From NCBI GenBank assembly GCA_947497495.1, contig CANMGT010000006.1, positions 124,001 through 188,000 on the forward strand: DNA of 64,000 nucleotides. The letters run 5' to 3'. A program made the translations under genes and the position numbers. The notes under the pieces are model-generated. The model searched no databases, was not told the origin of the DNA, and was given only the letters and a program-made list of their open reading frames with translations. This stretch comes from an uncultured Lentibacter sp. (lineage in GTDB: Bacteria; Pseudomonadota; Alphaproteobacteria; Rhodobacterales; Rhodobacteraceae). The number at the start of each line of letters is the position of its first letter. The first letter of the stretch is position 1. Shown here piece after piece: positions 53,543 through 61,275 of the stretch.

Positions 53543-53569
53543 GTTATCGCGAGCCCCCCTCGCGATAAC
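53543..53569. promoter_or_regulatory. Perfect 11-bp-arm inverted repeat upstream of uxs
   Basis: Arms GTTATCGCGAG (53543-53553) and CTCGCGATAAC (53559-53569) with a CCCCC loop. It lies between the transferase stop and uxs, without a T-run on either side. It could be an operator for the synthase operon or an RNA structure limiting read-through from the transferase gene. Confidence 0.6.
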
Positions 53570-53600
53570 TGGGTCTTGGTCGCCTCGTTCTGGCCACATT

Positions 53601-55982
53601 TTACTTCATTTCCAGCGTTTCCGATAGGCAGGCTTCGTTTAGATAGAGATCAATGTAGGCTCCCCCATTCCGAGAATACCGGAAGTAGTCTTCAAACTTA
53701 TGCCCAACGCCCTCTTTCATCTCGCGAAAACTGTTGTTGTGGTAAACGTGCCCGCCGAATTCGACAGAGCGCACCCACAGGTCGGTGTCACCAGTCTTGC
53801 CTTCTCCGGCCCAGTTGTCATTCAGGAAGTAGATTTCAAGCCGTTTAGGGCAAGACGCATCCAGCGCGACATCGACCACAAACCTCTCCAGAGCCGTGTG
53901 AACCTCGGCTGTCGGCACGGCAGCGTTTTCATTTGATGGCGCGTCAGACACAGTAAAGCCGCCAACATCCTTACCGTCAAGCTTGACCCAAACCTTCGGT
54001 GCCGCGCCAAAGCGGGTGCCTGTGGCTGCAATCGTGATGATTTCGGCGGTGCCTCTATCGCGCTCTGGCATCGACTCGCCAGACACGAGCATGCGCACAT
54101 AATTGCGTTGTGCCGCGATCAGTTTGGCAAGTTTTTGTTGAGCGGCTTGCGCTTGCTCGGGGTTCTCGGGCGCGAGGTTCCGGCGCTCTTGCAGATCCAG
54201 CGCCAAGTCATACAAAGCCACCTCGCCAGAGTTGGCATTGAAGATCAGCTTCTCATTGCCGTGGCGATAGCCCACCAAAAACCCGTTCCATGGCGCAAAG
54301 AACATCACACCGTTCTGGCGCGACTTCGCAAACAGAGACACACCCTGCCAGCTTTCAGAAGCACGCAGGCCCATAAGATCAGTGATCGTCGGAGCCACAT
54401 CTTTGAGCCCCACTATCAGCGGGCTACGCTCGCCCTTAAAGAGCTGCGGGTTGATGAAGGCCAGCGGGACATGAACATTCTCCTCGTTGATTCCCGCCGC
54501 ATGCACATAGGTTCCGTGCTCGCCAAAGGCCTCGCCATGGTCGCCCATAACAACCACCAGTGTTTCGTCGGCGATTCCGGCCTTATCCAGATAGGCCAGA
54601 AGCTTGCCAAAGGCTTCATCCCCAACGCGCAACGCGTTCAGGTAGGTGTTGTAGCTTTCGCTTTCAACACCATAGTCAACGGGGTTCTCTCCGGGGAAAT
54701 ACGGATAATGCGTCATCCCTGTGCGGAAGGCTGCGAAAAAGGGCGCTTCAGGGTCTTCCTCGATCCATTCCATGATCCGGTCAGCAGTACACAGGTCAGA
54801 CGAGGTGTTGAGATACTTTTCAGAGATCGAGGTGTATTCATAAACGCCTGTCTCGCAAGTCCAGTCGCGGTAGTCCTTCACTGTCTTGAAACCGGACGCT
54901 TTGGCAAAGGTTTCCGTGTTTTGAAACCGGTTGTCGGACGAGTTGAAAAATGCCGTGCGGAACCCCTGCGCGTTCAGCACTTTTGGCAGCGCGTTGAAAT
55001 CAAATTCTGGGCGCGTGTAGGTCATCGAGACCGAGCTCAGCTCGGGCACCATTGAGGCGAAGGCCGACACCAGAAAGTAATTGGAGGCCGGAACATGTGC
55101 ATAGGCCCGATCAAACGCGATGGCAGTGTCAAGGCTGGCGCGCAGATTTGGCATCACCGGATGGGTGCCTCCCCAGCCCTCAGCCTGCTTGGCAGGGGTC
55201 GATTCAAATGCGAAAAAGAGGATGTTTTTCAGAGGCTTAACAGGTGCGGACGGCAGATCAAGCCCCGCCACGCGGTCAAACGGGAGCTCCAGCCCGAAAT
55301 TGGCGTCATCGCTCTCGGCCAATTGTTCCAGCGTATCTTGAACACCGTCGGAAAACACCGATTGTGCGAAGGCAACAATGGGGTTGCGCAACTTACCACT
55401 GGCCAGCGCTGTCTGCTGACCGGCCAGAACAAACCCTACGAGCATGCCCCCTGCCGCCAGTGTCAGCACGATCTTTGGGTAGGCCGACGAATAGCCGCGC
55501 TTTGCGGCAAGGCGCGCCACTAGATAAATGCCGCCAACAACTGCAAGTCCCGCAAGTATCTTTCCAACCGGCAGCAAGTGAAGCAGCGAGTCAAAGATCA
55601 CATCGGTATTGCCAATATCCGAATACCTGACCCACTCCATCGTGAGCGGCGCATTGAGCATGTGGAGCGCAACCAAGTTTAACATGCCAGCGACAGCAAT
55701 CAGCCCTGCAACTGCAAAAAACGCCCCTCCGATCAGACGCGCCCGCGCGAGTGGGAGCCCCCTGAACAGCATGACAAACACAAACACCGCAAACAGAACA
55801 ACTGCAAAATCCTCAGCAACGCCCGCCAGCAAAACCGCAACTTTTGTGCCCACCTCCAGTCCATCCAAATCAGGGATGATCGAAACTGCCCGCAAAACCA
55901 AGAGAAAAACAATAAGGAGCCCTGCCCCCCAAAACATTGCGTTGGAAGCGTTGGACTGACTTTGCGTCGGCGTATTGGTCAT
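53601..55982 (-). CDS. Membrane sulfatase-fold transferase with a C-terminal carbohydrate-binding domain
   Basis: This 793-aa protein has five N-terminal TM helices (first ~200 residues). An alkaline-phosphatase-fold domain follows (about 255-600): ILFFAFESTPAKQAEGW with metal Glu, the region HVPASNYFLVSAFASM where a nucleophile would lie, and VMGDHGEAFGEHGTYVH for the second metal set. No formylglycine CxPxR is present, so it resembles phosphoglycerol or phosphoethanolamine transferases rather than sulfatases. The C-terminal ~110 residues (IITIAATGTRFGAAPKVWVK, then EIYFLNDNWAGEGKTGDTDL) look like a CBM60 xylan-binding module. It likely decorates the polymer of the locus. The nucleophile is not certain. 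Confidence 0.8.
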   Translation of the reverse strand: MTNTPTQSQSNASNAMFWGAGLLIVFLLVLRAVSIIPDLDGLEVGTKVAVLLAGVAEDFAVVLFAVFVFVMLFRGLPLARARLIGGAFFAVAGLIAVAGMLNLVALHMLNAPLTMEWVRYSDIGNTDVIFDSLLHLLPVGKILAGLAVVGGIYLVARLAAKRGYSSAYPKIVLTLAAGGMLVGFVLAGQQTALASGKLRNPIVAFAQSVFSDGVQDTLEQLAESDDANFGLELPFDRVAGLDLPSAPVKPLKNILFFAFESTPAKQAEGWGGTHPVMPNLRASLDTAIAFDRAYAHVPASNYFLVSAFASMVPELSSVSMTYTRPEFDFNALPKVLNAQGFRTAFFNSSDNRFQNTETFAKASGFKTVKDYRDWTCETGVYEYTSISEKYLNTSSDLCTADRIMEWIEEDPEAPFFAAFRTGMTHYPYFPGENPVDYGVESESYNTYLNALRVGDEAFGKLLAYLDKAGIADETLVVVMGDHGEAFGEHGTYVHAAGINEENVHVPLAFINPQLFKGERSPLIVGLKDVAPTITDLMGLRASESWQGVSLFAKSRQNGVMFFAPWNGFLVGYRHGNEKLIFNANSGEVALYDLALDLQERRNLAPENPEQAQAAQQKLAKLIAAQRNYVRMLVSGESMPERDRGTAEIITIAATGTRFGAAPKVWVKLDGKDVGGFTVSDAPSNENAAVPTAEVHTALERFVVDVALDASCPKRLEIYFLNDNWAGEGKTGDTDLWVRSVEFGGHVYHNNSFREMKEGVGHKFEDYFRYSRNGGAYIDLYLNEACLSETLEMK

Positions 55983-56420
55983 GGCACCCTCTTAGGTTAA
56001 CAAGACGTTAACACATTCTACTTACTTAATATATGAAGGTCTATACCGTCCGTTTTCAAGACGTTCTCGTAACCTTGAAGCCAATCTTCACATGCCGCAG
56101 TTGGATGTTCATTGATCCGTATCAAACAGGACTGCAGTCCGCGACCAAGCCAAGCAGGCCCCATCTCATGGCGCGATTTCATGGCGAGAACGGAGGGCAC
56201 TCTTGGGAAAGGAATGCCAGTTCTCAGCCATTGAACCTCACACAGCTGGTCTGCAAAAATTGGCAACTGGTTTGGCCGAAACTCAGACTGGTAGGATCGT
56301 TCAGTTCATACTGAACAAACTTCTTTACGCCGGCATTGTTTCTGCTTACTGCGACTGTTCTTACGGCTGGTGCTGACACTGAGTCTGTTTGCGCACCAAA
56401 ACCCTCACAAGGATCGCCCT
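55983..56420. other. Gene-poor spacer between the polysaccharide locus and the RND operon
   Basis: 438 bp. No confident gene. A minus-strand frame (about 56018-56266, TTG start, no SD) gives a protein-like 82-residue string with relaxed third-position usage; it could be a decayed gene and I do not call it. The region should hold the promoters of the transferase (minus) and the efflux operon (plus). The only clear signal is the 18-bp inverted repeat at 56301-56318. Confidence 0.5.
56301..56318. promoter_or_regulatory. Inverted repeat, candidate operator of the RND operon
   Basis: GTTCAGT (56301-56307), spacer TCAT, ACTGAAC (56312-56318): perfect 7-bp arms, 102 bp before the adaptor ATG. It is a fitting size for a dimeric winged-helix regulator such as the GbsR/MarR protein encoded at the end of the operon. 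Confidence 0.6.
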
Positions 56421-57641
56421 ATGACAGTCTCCTCCGCCCCACGCCCGAAAATGAGCCTGCTGGTGCCTCTTTTGGCGGCGTGTTTCGCTTGCCTGACACC
56501 GCTGTCCGCTCTGGCGGAGAGCGCGGCGCAGGTTGAGGCGCCCAAAGCCGCCGCGGCCTCTGTTACGGTTGCTTATGTGAAGCAGAGCCGCATGGTTGGG
56601 CAGGTTGCCATTTCCGGCACGCTCGTCGCGAAAGAAGAAATTCTCGTCTTTCCACAAGTGAGCGGGTCAACCATCGACACGCTGCAAGTTGACATCGCAG
56701 AATCGGTAACGACAGGGCAAATCCTTGCCACGCTCAATGACCGCACGCTGACGGCACAGCTTGCCCAGGCGCGCGCCGAGTTTGCCCGTGCCAAGGCCAG
56801 CGTCAACCAGGCGCGCAGCCAGATCGCCTCGGCCAAGGCCAGCCAAACACAAGCCAAAGCCGTTCTGGAGCGAGCAGCCGCCTTGCGCCGCAACGGGGCG
56901 GGAACGCAGGCCTCGCTCGATCAGGCGATCGCCAACGAGCAAACCGCAGCCGCCGCATTGGCCTCCGCCAATGACGGGTTGCTTGTCGCCGAGGCGCAAA
57001 GGCAGCAAGCGCAGGCCAGCCTTGATATCGCCTCGCTCAATCTGGAGCGCGCCACGCTTCGCGCCCCCGCTGACGGGCTCATCTCGGCGCGCAGCGGCCA
57101 AGTCGGCGCGATCGCCACGTCAAGCGGCGAACCGATCTTCCGGATGATCCGCGGCGGCAAGATCGAGGTTGAAGCAGAGGTGATCGAAACAGCGCTCGGC
57201 ACTATTTCAGTTGGCGATCCGGCCAGTTTGCGTATCGCAGGCAACAGTAACGTCACCGGAACAGTGCGGCGCATTTCGCCCACGGTTGACCCACGCAGCA
57301 GGCTCGGCACGATCCGCATCGCAATCGCGGACAATGCCAAGCTGCGCACCGGCGTCTTTGCCAGCGGCGAAATCACGACGGTTGAGCGCAGCTCTCTGGC
57401 TGTGCCCACAACGGCAGTTCTGACCGAGCGCAGCGGATCGTTTGTGCTTGTCGTCTCCGGCAACCGCCTTGAAAAGCGCGGCGTTACCGTCGGACTGATC
57501 TGGAACGGCAAACGCGAGATTCTGGGCGGGCTGGCCGCTGACGAAGTCGTCGTTGCGCGCGCGGGGGCCTTCTTTGGTGACGGCGATACCATCCGGCCCA
57601 TCTTCCCGGACATCAAAGCCGGCGCAGGTGCCTCCGAATGA
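56421..57641 (+). CDS. RND efflux periplasmic adaptor subunit
   Basis: This 406-aa membrane-fusion protein has a signal or anchor at residues 11-33 (MSLLVPLLAACFACLTPLSA) and a split lipoyl domain (VAISGTLVAKEEILVFPQVS, later ERATLRAPADGLISARSGQV). A long Ala/Gln-rich helical hairpin runs between (about 115-200, ARAEFARAKASVNQARSQIA), followed by a beta-barrel and membrane-proximal domain. It bridges the RND pump and an outer-membrane channel. AAGGA lies 6 nt before ATG 56421. The stop overlaps the pump ATG by 4 nt. No outer-membrane factor gene is adjacent, so a shared TolC-like channel is presumably used. Confidence 0.93.
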   Translation: MTVSSAPRPKMSLLVPLLAACFACLTPLSALAESAAQVEAPKAAAASVTVAYVKQSRMVGQVAISGTLVAKEEILVFPQVSGSTIDTLQVDIAESVTTGQILATLNDRTLTAQLAQARAEFARAKASVNQARSQIASAKASQTQAKAVLERAAALRRNGAGTQASLDQAIANEQTAAAALASANDGLLVAEAQRQQAQASLDIASLNLERATLRAPADGLISARSGQVGAIATSSGEPIFRMIRGGKIEVEAEVIETALGTISVGDPASLRIAGNSNVTGTVRRISPTVDPRSRLGTIRIAIADNAKLRTGVFASGEITTVERSSLAVPTTAVLTERSGSFVLVVSGNRLEKRGVTVGLIWNGKREILGGLAADEVVVARAGAFFGDGDTIRPIFPDIKAGAGASE

Positions 57642-60600
57642 ACATGTCAACTTGGGCCATACGCAGGCCTGTCCCCTCCCTTGCGCTGTTTTTGGTATTG
57701 GTCATTGTTGGCCTCGTCGGGTTTATGCGCCTGCCTGTCACGCAGTTCCCCAACATCGACATTCCGATCGTGACGATCAGCATCGCGCAATCCGGAGCCG
57801 CGCCTTCCGAGATCGCCAACCAGATCGTCAAGCCGGTTGAAAGCGCCGTGTCTGATGTGAGTGGCGTCAACCATGTTTCCGCAACAGCAACAGACGGTGT
57901 CGCCAGTATCACCATCGAGTTTGACCTCGAAGTTGATACAGACCGCGCACTCAACGACATCAAGGATGCGGTGGCTGGCGTGCGCGGCGAGCTACCCGAA
58001 AGCATCACCGAACCGAACGTGCAGCGGCTTGATGTTACAGGCTCCCCGATCCTGACGTTTGCAGTGTCAGATGAAACCCAGACGATCGAAGGCCTATCTT
58101 ACTTTGTCGACGAGGTTGTTGCACGCGATCTCACGGGCGCCAGCGGCATTGGCAAGGTCAGCCGCATTGGCGGCGGCGATCAGGCCATCGAAGTCGAGCT
58201 GAACCCTGACAGGTTGCTCGCCCTTGGCCTGACGGCATCTGACGTGAACACCCAACTGCGCCAGAACAACATTGATCTTGGCGGTGGCTCGGGCGACTTG
58301 GCGGGGCAGGAATTCTCGATCCGCGCTTTGGGCAGCGCCGCAACCATTGCAGAGCTTGCAGCAACGCCCATCAAACTTAGCGGCGGCGGCACTGTGCGGC
58401 TGGACGATCTTGGCGCTGTCTTTGAAGGCGCTGCAGATGCGGCATCGTTCGCGATGTTCAACGGCGCGCCCGTTGTGGCCTTTGGTGTGTTTCGCGCCAC
58501 AGGCGCGAGCGACTTGACGGCAGGAAGCAACGCCAAAGCACGCATCGCCGAGCTCTCGAATGCCTACCCGAACGCTAGGTTCACGCTGATCGACGACGCC
58601 ACGACCTACACCAACAGCAACTATCACGCCGCGATGGAAACGCTCTATGAAGGCGCAGCTCTTGCGATCATCGTGGTGTTTCTGTTCCTGAAAAACTGGC
58701 GTGCGACCATCATCACAGCGGTGGCCCTGCCGCTGTCTATCATCCCGACATTCATCGTGATGAGCTATCTCGGGTTCTCGCTCAACACCGTGAGTTTGCT
58801 CGGGATAACCCTTGTCACGGGGATTCTCGTTGATGACGCGATTGTCGAGATCGAAAACATCGTGCGCCACATTCACATGGGCAAACCGGCCTATGAAGCC
58901 TCTGAAGAAGCCGCCAGCGAGATCGGGACAACCGTGATCGCGATCAGCTTGACGATCGTGGCGGTTTTTGCACCTGTTAGCTTCATGTCGGGCATCGCGG
59001 GGCAGTATTTCAAGCAGTTCGGCCTGACAGTGGCGGTAGCTGTCTTGTTCTCGCTGCTGGTTGCGCGGCTGATCACGCCGATGATGGCGGCCTACTTTTT
59101 GCGCGACGGCACCGCTCAGGAAGAAGAGAAAGACGGCCTCCTTATGCGCAGCTACATGCGCATTCTGGCTTGGACGTTGCACCACCGTCTTGCGACGCTG
59201 CTCTTCGGGGTCGGCATCTTTGCGGCCTCGATCTATTCGGCCACGCTCCTGCCAACAGAGTTCGTTCCGCCCTCCGACACAGGACGCGCGAGCGTGTCTA
59301 TCGAGCTGCCCCCCGGCTCGCTGATGGAAGAAACCCGCAGCGTGGCGCGCGAGGTGACAAATATCATCCGCACGGTGCCTGAAGTGCAGACAGTCTTCGT
59401 TGACGGCGCCGACACCACGGCGACTGTTCGGATCGGCTTTGGCTCCAAAACAACCCGCGAGCGCTCGTCTTTCGAGCTCATCGACGAACTCGAAAGTTTG
59501 CTGGCCGATGTGCCGGACGTGCGGCTCTTCATGCTGTCTGAAAACGGCGCGCGCGATCTGTCGATCTCGGTGCTCGGCGACGACGAAGCTGCAACCGCGG
59601 CTGCGGCACAGGCTCTAACCGACCAGATGAACGGCCTGCCGCAGCTTGTGCAGGCTGCAAGTCAGGCCTCTCTGGTGCGGCCCGAAATCCAGATCACCCC
59701 GCGCGAGGAGCTTGCGGCCGAGCTTGGCGTCACCTCTGCCTCGCTTGCCTCCACGATCCGGATCGCGACCATCGGCGACACCGATAGCAACTCTGCCAAG
59801 TTCACAGCGGACGGAAGGCAAATTCCGATCATCGTGCGACTTGAGCAAGACGTGCGCGAAGACCTGTTTCGCATGGCCGGCCTGCGCATTCCCAGCTCAA
59901 CGGGCGCGCCCGTGCCACTGAGTGTGGTGGCCGATGTCACCCTGTCGACGGGGCCGACGTCGATCAAACGCTATGACCGACAGTACAGCACAACCATCGA
60001 GGCCGATGTCGCCAATGGCTACTTCCTCGGGGAAGCCACGGCCGCCGTAAACGCTCTGCCACTCGCACTGGAGATGCCCGCTGGCACGGAAATTCAGGAA
60101 GGCGGCGATGCCGAAGTAATGGGCGAAATCTTTACCCAATTCGGCTTGGCCATGGGGGCTGGTATCCTGCTGGTCTACGTCGTTCTGGTGTTGCTGTTCT
60201 CGAGCTTCATCACACCTGTAACAATCCTTATGTCGCTGCCTCTGGCCATCGGCGGGGCGATCTTTGCGCTCTATATTTACGGCGCGGGCATCGGGCTTTC
60301 GGTTGTCATCGGCTTCTTGATGCTGATGGGGATCGTGACAAAAAACGCAATCATGCTTGTTGAATTTGCGCTTGAGTCCATGAAGGATGGCCACAGCAAG
60401 AGTGGAGCCATGCTTGAGGCGGGGCACAAACGCGCCCGCCCGATCATCATGACAACCATCGCGATGACGGCGGGAATGGTGCCCAGCGCGCTGGCTGTCG
60501 CCGAAGGCGGCGAGTTCCGCGCGCCTATGGCAGTTGCAGTGATCGGCGGGTTGCTGCTGTCAACGGTGCTATCGCTTCTGTTCGTGCCCTCGCTGTTCAG

Positions 60601-60691
60601 TGTGCTTGAAGGCGCGCGGCAGCGCGTCTTGCGCGGGATTGTCACCGTGCTTGGCGCCAACCAGCCGCGCTCTGCGGAAACGGGAGTTTAA
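57638..60691 (+). CDS. RND family efflux permease
   Basis: This 1017-aa inner-membrane pump of the HAE1 (AcrB-like) type has TM1 at about 13-31 and the long periplasmic loop with NQIVKPVESAVSDVSGVNHV. The proton-relay pair DD lies in TM4 (GILVDDAIVEIENIVRHIHM). The second periplasmic loop is followed by TM8-TM12 with FLMLMGIVTKNAIMLVEFA and RARPIIMTTIAMTAGMVPSA. The gene order adaptor-pump-regulator suggests an inducible multidrug or metabolite pump. Substrate unknown. Confidence 0.95.
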   Translation: MNMSTWAIRRPVPSLALFLVLVIVGLVGFMRLPVTQFPNIDIPIVTISIAQSGAAPSEIANQIVKPVESAVSDVSGVNHVSATATDGVASITIEFDLEVDTDRALNDIKDAVAGVRGELPESITEPNVQRLDVTGSPILTFAVSDETQTIEGLSYFVDEVVARDLTGASGIGKVSRIGGGDQAIEVELNPDRLLALGLTASDVNTQLRQNNIDLGGGSGDLAGQEFSIRALGSAATIAELAATPIKLSGGGTVRLDDLGAVFEGAADAASFAMFNGAPVVAFGVFRATGASDLTAGSNAKARIAELSNAYPNARFTLIDDATTYTNSNYHAAMETLYEGAALAIIVVFLFLKNWRATIITAVALPLSIIPTFIVMSYLGFSLNTVSLLGITLVTGILVDDAIVEIENIVRHIHMGKPAYEASEEAASEIGTTVIAISLTIVAVFAPVSFMSGIAGQYFKQFGLTVAVAVLFSLLVARLITPMMAAYFLRDGTAQEEEKDGLLMRSYMRILAWTLHHRLATLLFGVGIFAASIYSATLLPTEFVPPSDTGRASVSIELPPGSLMEETRSVAREVTNIIRTVPEVQTVFVDGADTTATVRIGFGSKTTRERSSFELIDELESLLADVPDVRLFMLSENGARDLSISVLGDDEAATAAAAQALTDQMNGLPQLVQAASQASLVRPEIQITPREELAAELGVTSASLASTIRIATIGDTDSNSAKFTADGRQIPIIVRLEQDVREDLFRMAGLRIPSSTGAPVPLSVVADVTLSTGPTSIKRYDRQYSTTIEADVANGYFLGEATAAVNALPLALEMPAGTEIQEGGDAEVMGEIFTQFGLAMGAGILLVYVVLVLLFSSFITPVTILMSLPLAIGGAIFALYIYGAGIGLSVVIGFLMLMGIVTKNAIMLVEFALESMKDGHSKSGAMLEAGHKRARPIIMTTIAMTAGMVPSALAVAEGGEFRAPMAVAVIGGLLLSTVLSLLFVPSLFSVLEGARQRVLRGIVTVLGANQPRSAETGV

Positions 60692-60693
60692 CC

Positions 60694-61146
60694 ATGGCAA
60701 AGCCCCTTTCCCAAACCCGCTGCGACTTCATCGAAAAAGTTGGCCTGAAGTCCCAATCCGAAGGCTTGCCGCGGATTGCGGGGCGCGTGCTTGGCCTGCT
60801 GATCTGGGATGGCGAAGCCATCGCCTTTGGCGAGCTGGCTCAAAAGTTGCAAGTCAGCCGCGGCTCTATCAGCAGTGCCACGCGCATCCTTGAAGATCGC
60901 CGCCTGATAAAGCGCACAACCAAGCCCGGCCAGCGGCAGGACTACTTTCAACTCGCGGAAAATCCATACGCTCAAATGCTTGGTGGTATCGCCGACAACC
61001 TCGAGCGCGCCATGCAAGAGATCAACAAAACGCTGCGCGATATCCCGGAAGCCGAAGGCGAGATCAAGGCGCGCGTGACGGCTTATTCCGACTTCTATCA
61101 GCAGATGTCAGGCGCAATTGCGGCCACACTCAAGACCATGAATTAG
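60694..61146 (+). CDS. GbsR/MarR-type winged-helix transcriptional regulator
   Basis: This 150-aa regulator has the winged helix GRVLGLLIWDGEAIAFGELA, then QKLQVSRGSISSATRILED and RRLIKRTTKPGQRQDYF (about residues 26-88), and a C-terminal dimerisation helix region. The opening GLPRIAGRVLGLL is typical of GbsR-like proteins. It starts 2 nt after the pump stop and so is co-transcribed; autoregulation through the inverted repeat at 56301-56318 is a natural model. GbsR homologues respond to choline and glycine betaine in Bacillus; the neighbouring DMGDH-like gene makes a betaine link worth noting but unproven. Confidence 0.88.
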   Translation: MAKPLSQTRCDFIEKVGLKSQSEGLPRIAGRVLGLLIWDGEAIAFGELAQKLQVSRGSISSATRILEDRRLIKRTTKPGQRQDYFQLAENPYAQMLGGIADNLERAMQEINKTLRDIPEAEGEIKARVTAYSDFYQQMSGAIAATLKTMN

Positions 61147-61275
61147 GCCCTCCTTCACACCGCAAGTTTTAGCAGGGCCGAACAAGCACTTCGGCCTACC
61201 AAAAACAGGTTTGCAATTGCGCCAAAACCTTCACAGTGTCAGTCTGTAACCCTTTCGGAAAGGTTGGCACATTCC

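Noticed and set aside
45018..56420. att-site duplicate of the tRNA-Phe 3' end
   Set aside because: No second copy of the GGTTCGATTCC...CACCA end was seen at the right border of the polysaccharide locus, so integration is not supported.
58094..59185. 363-codon minus-strand frame
   Set aside because: Antisense to the RND pump; composition rich in Arg/His/Cys.
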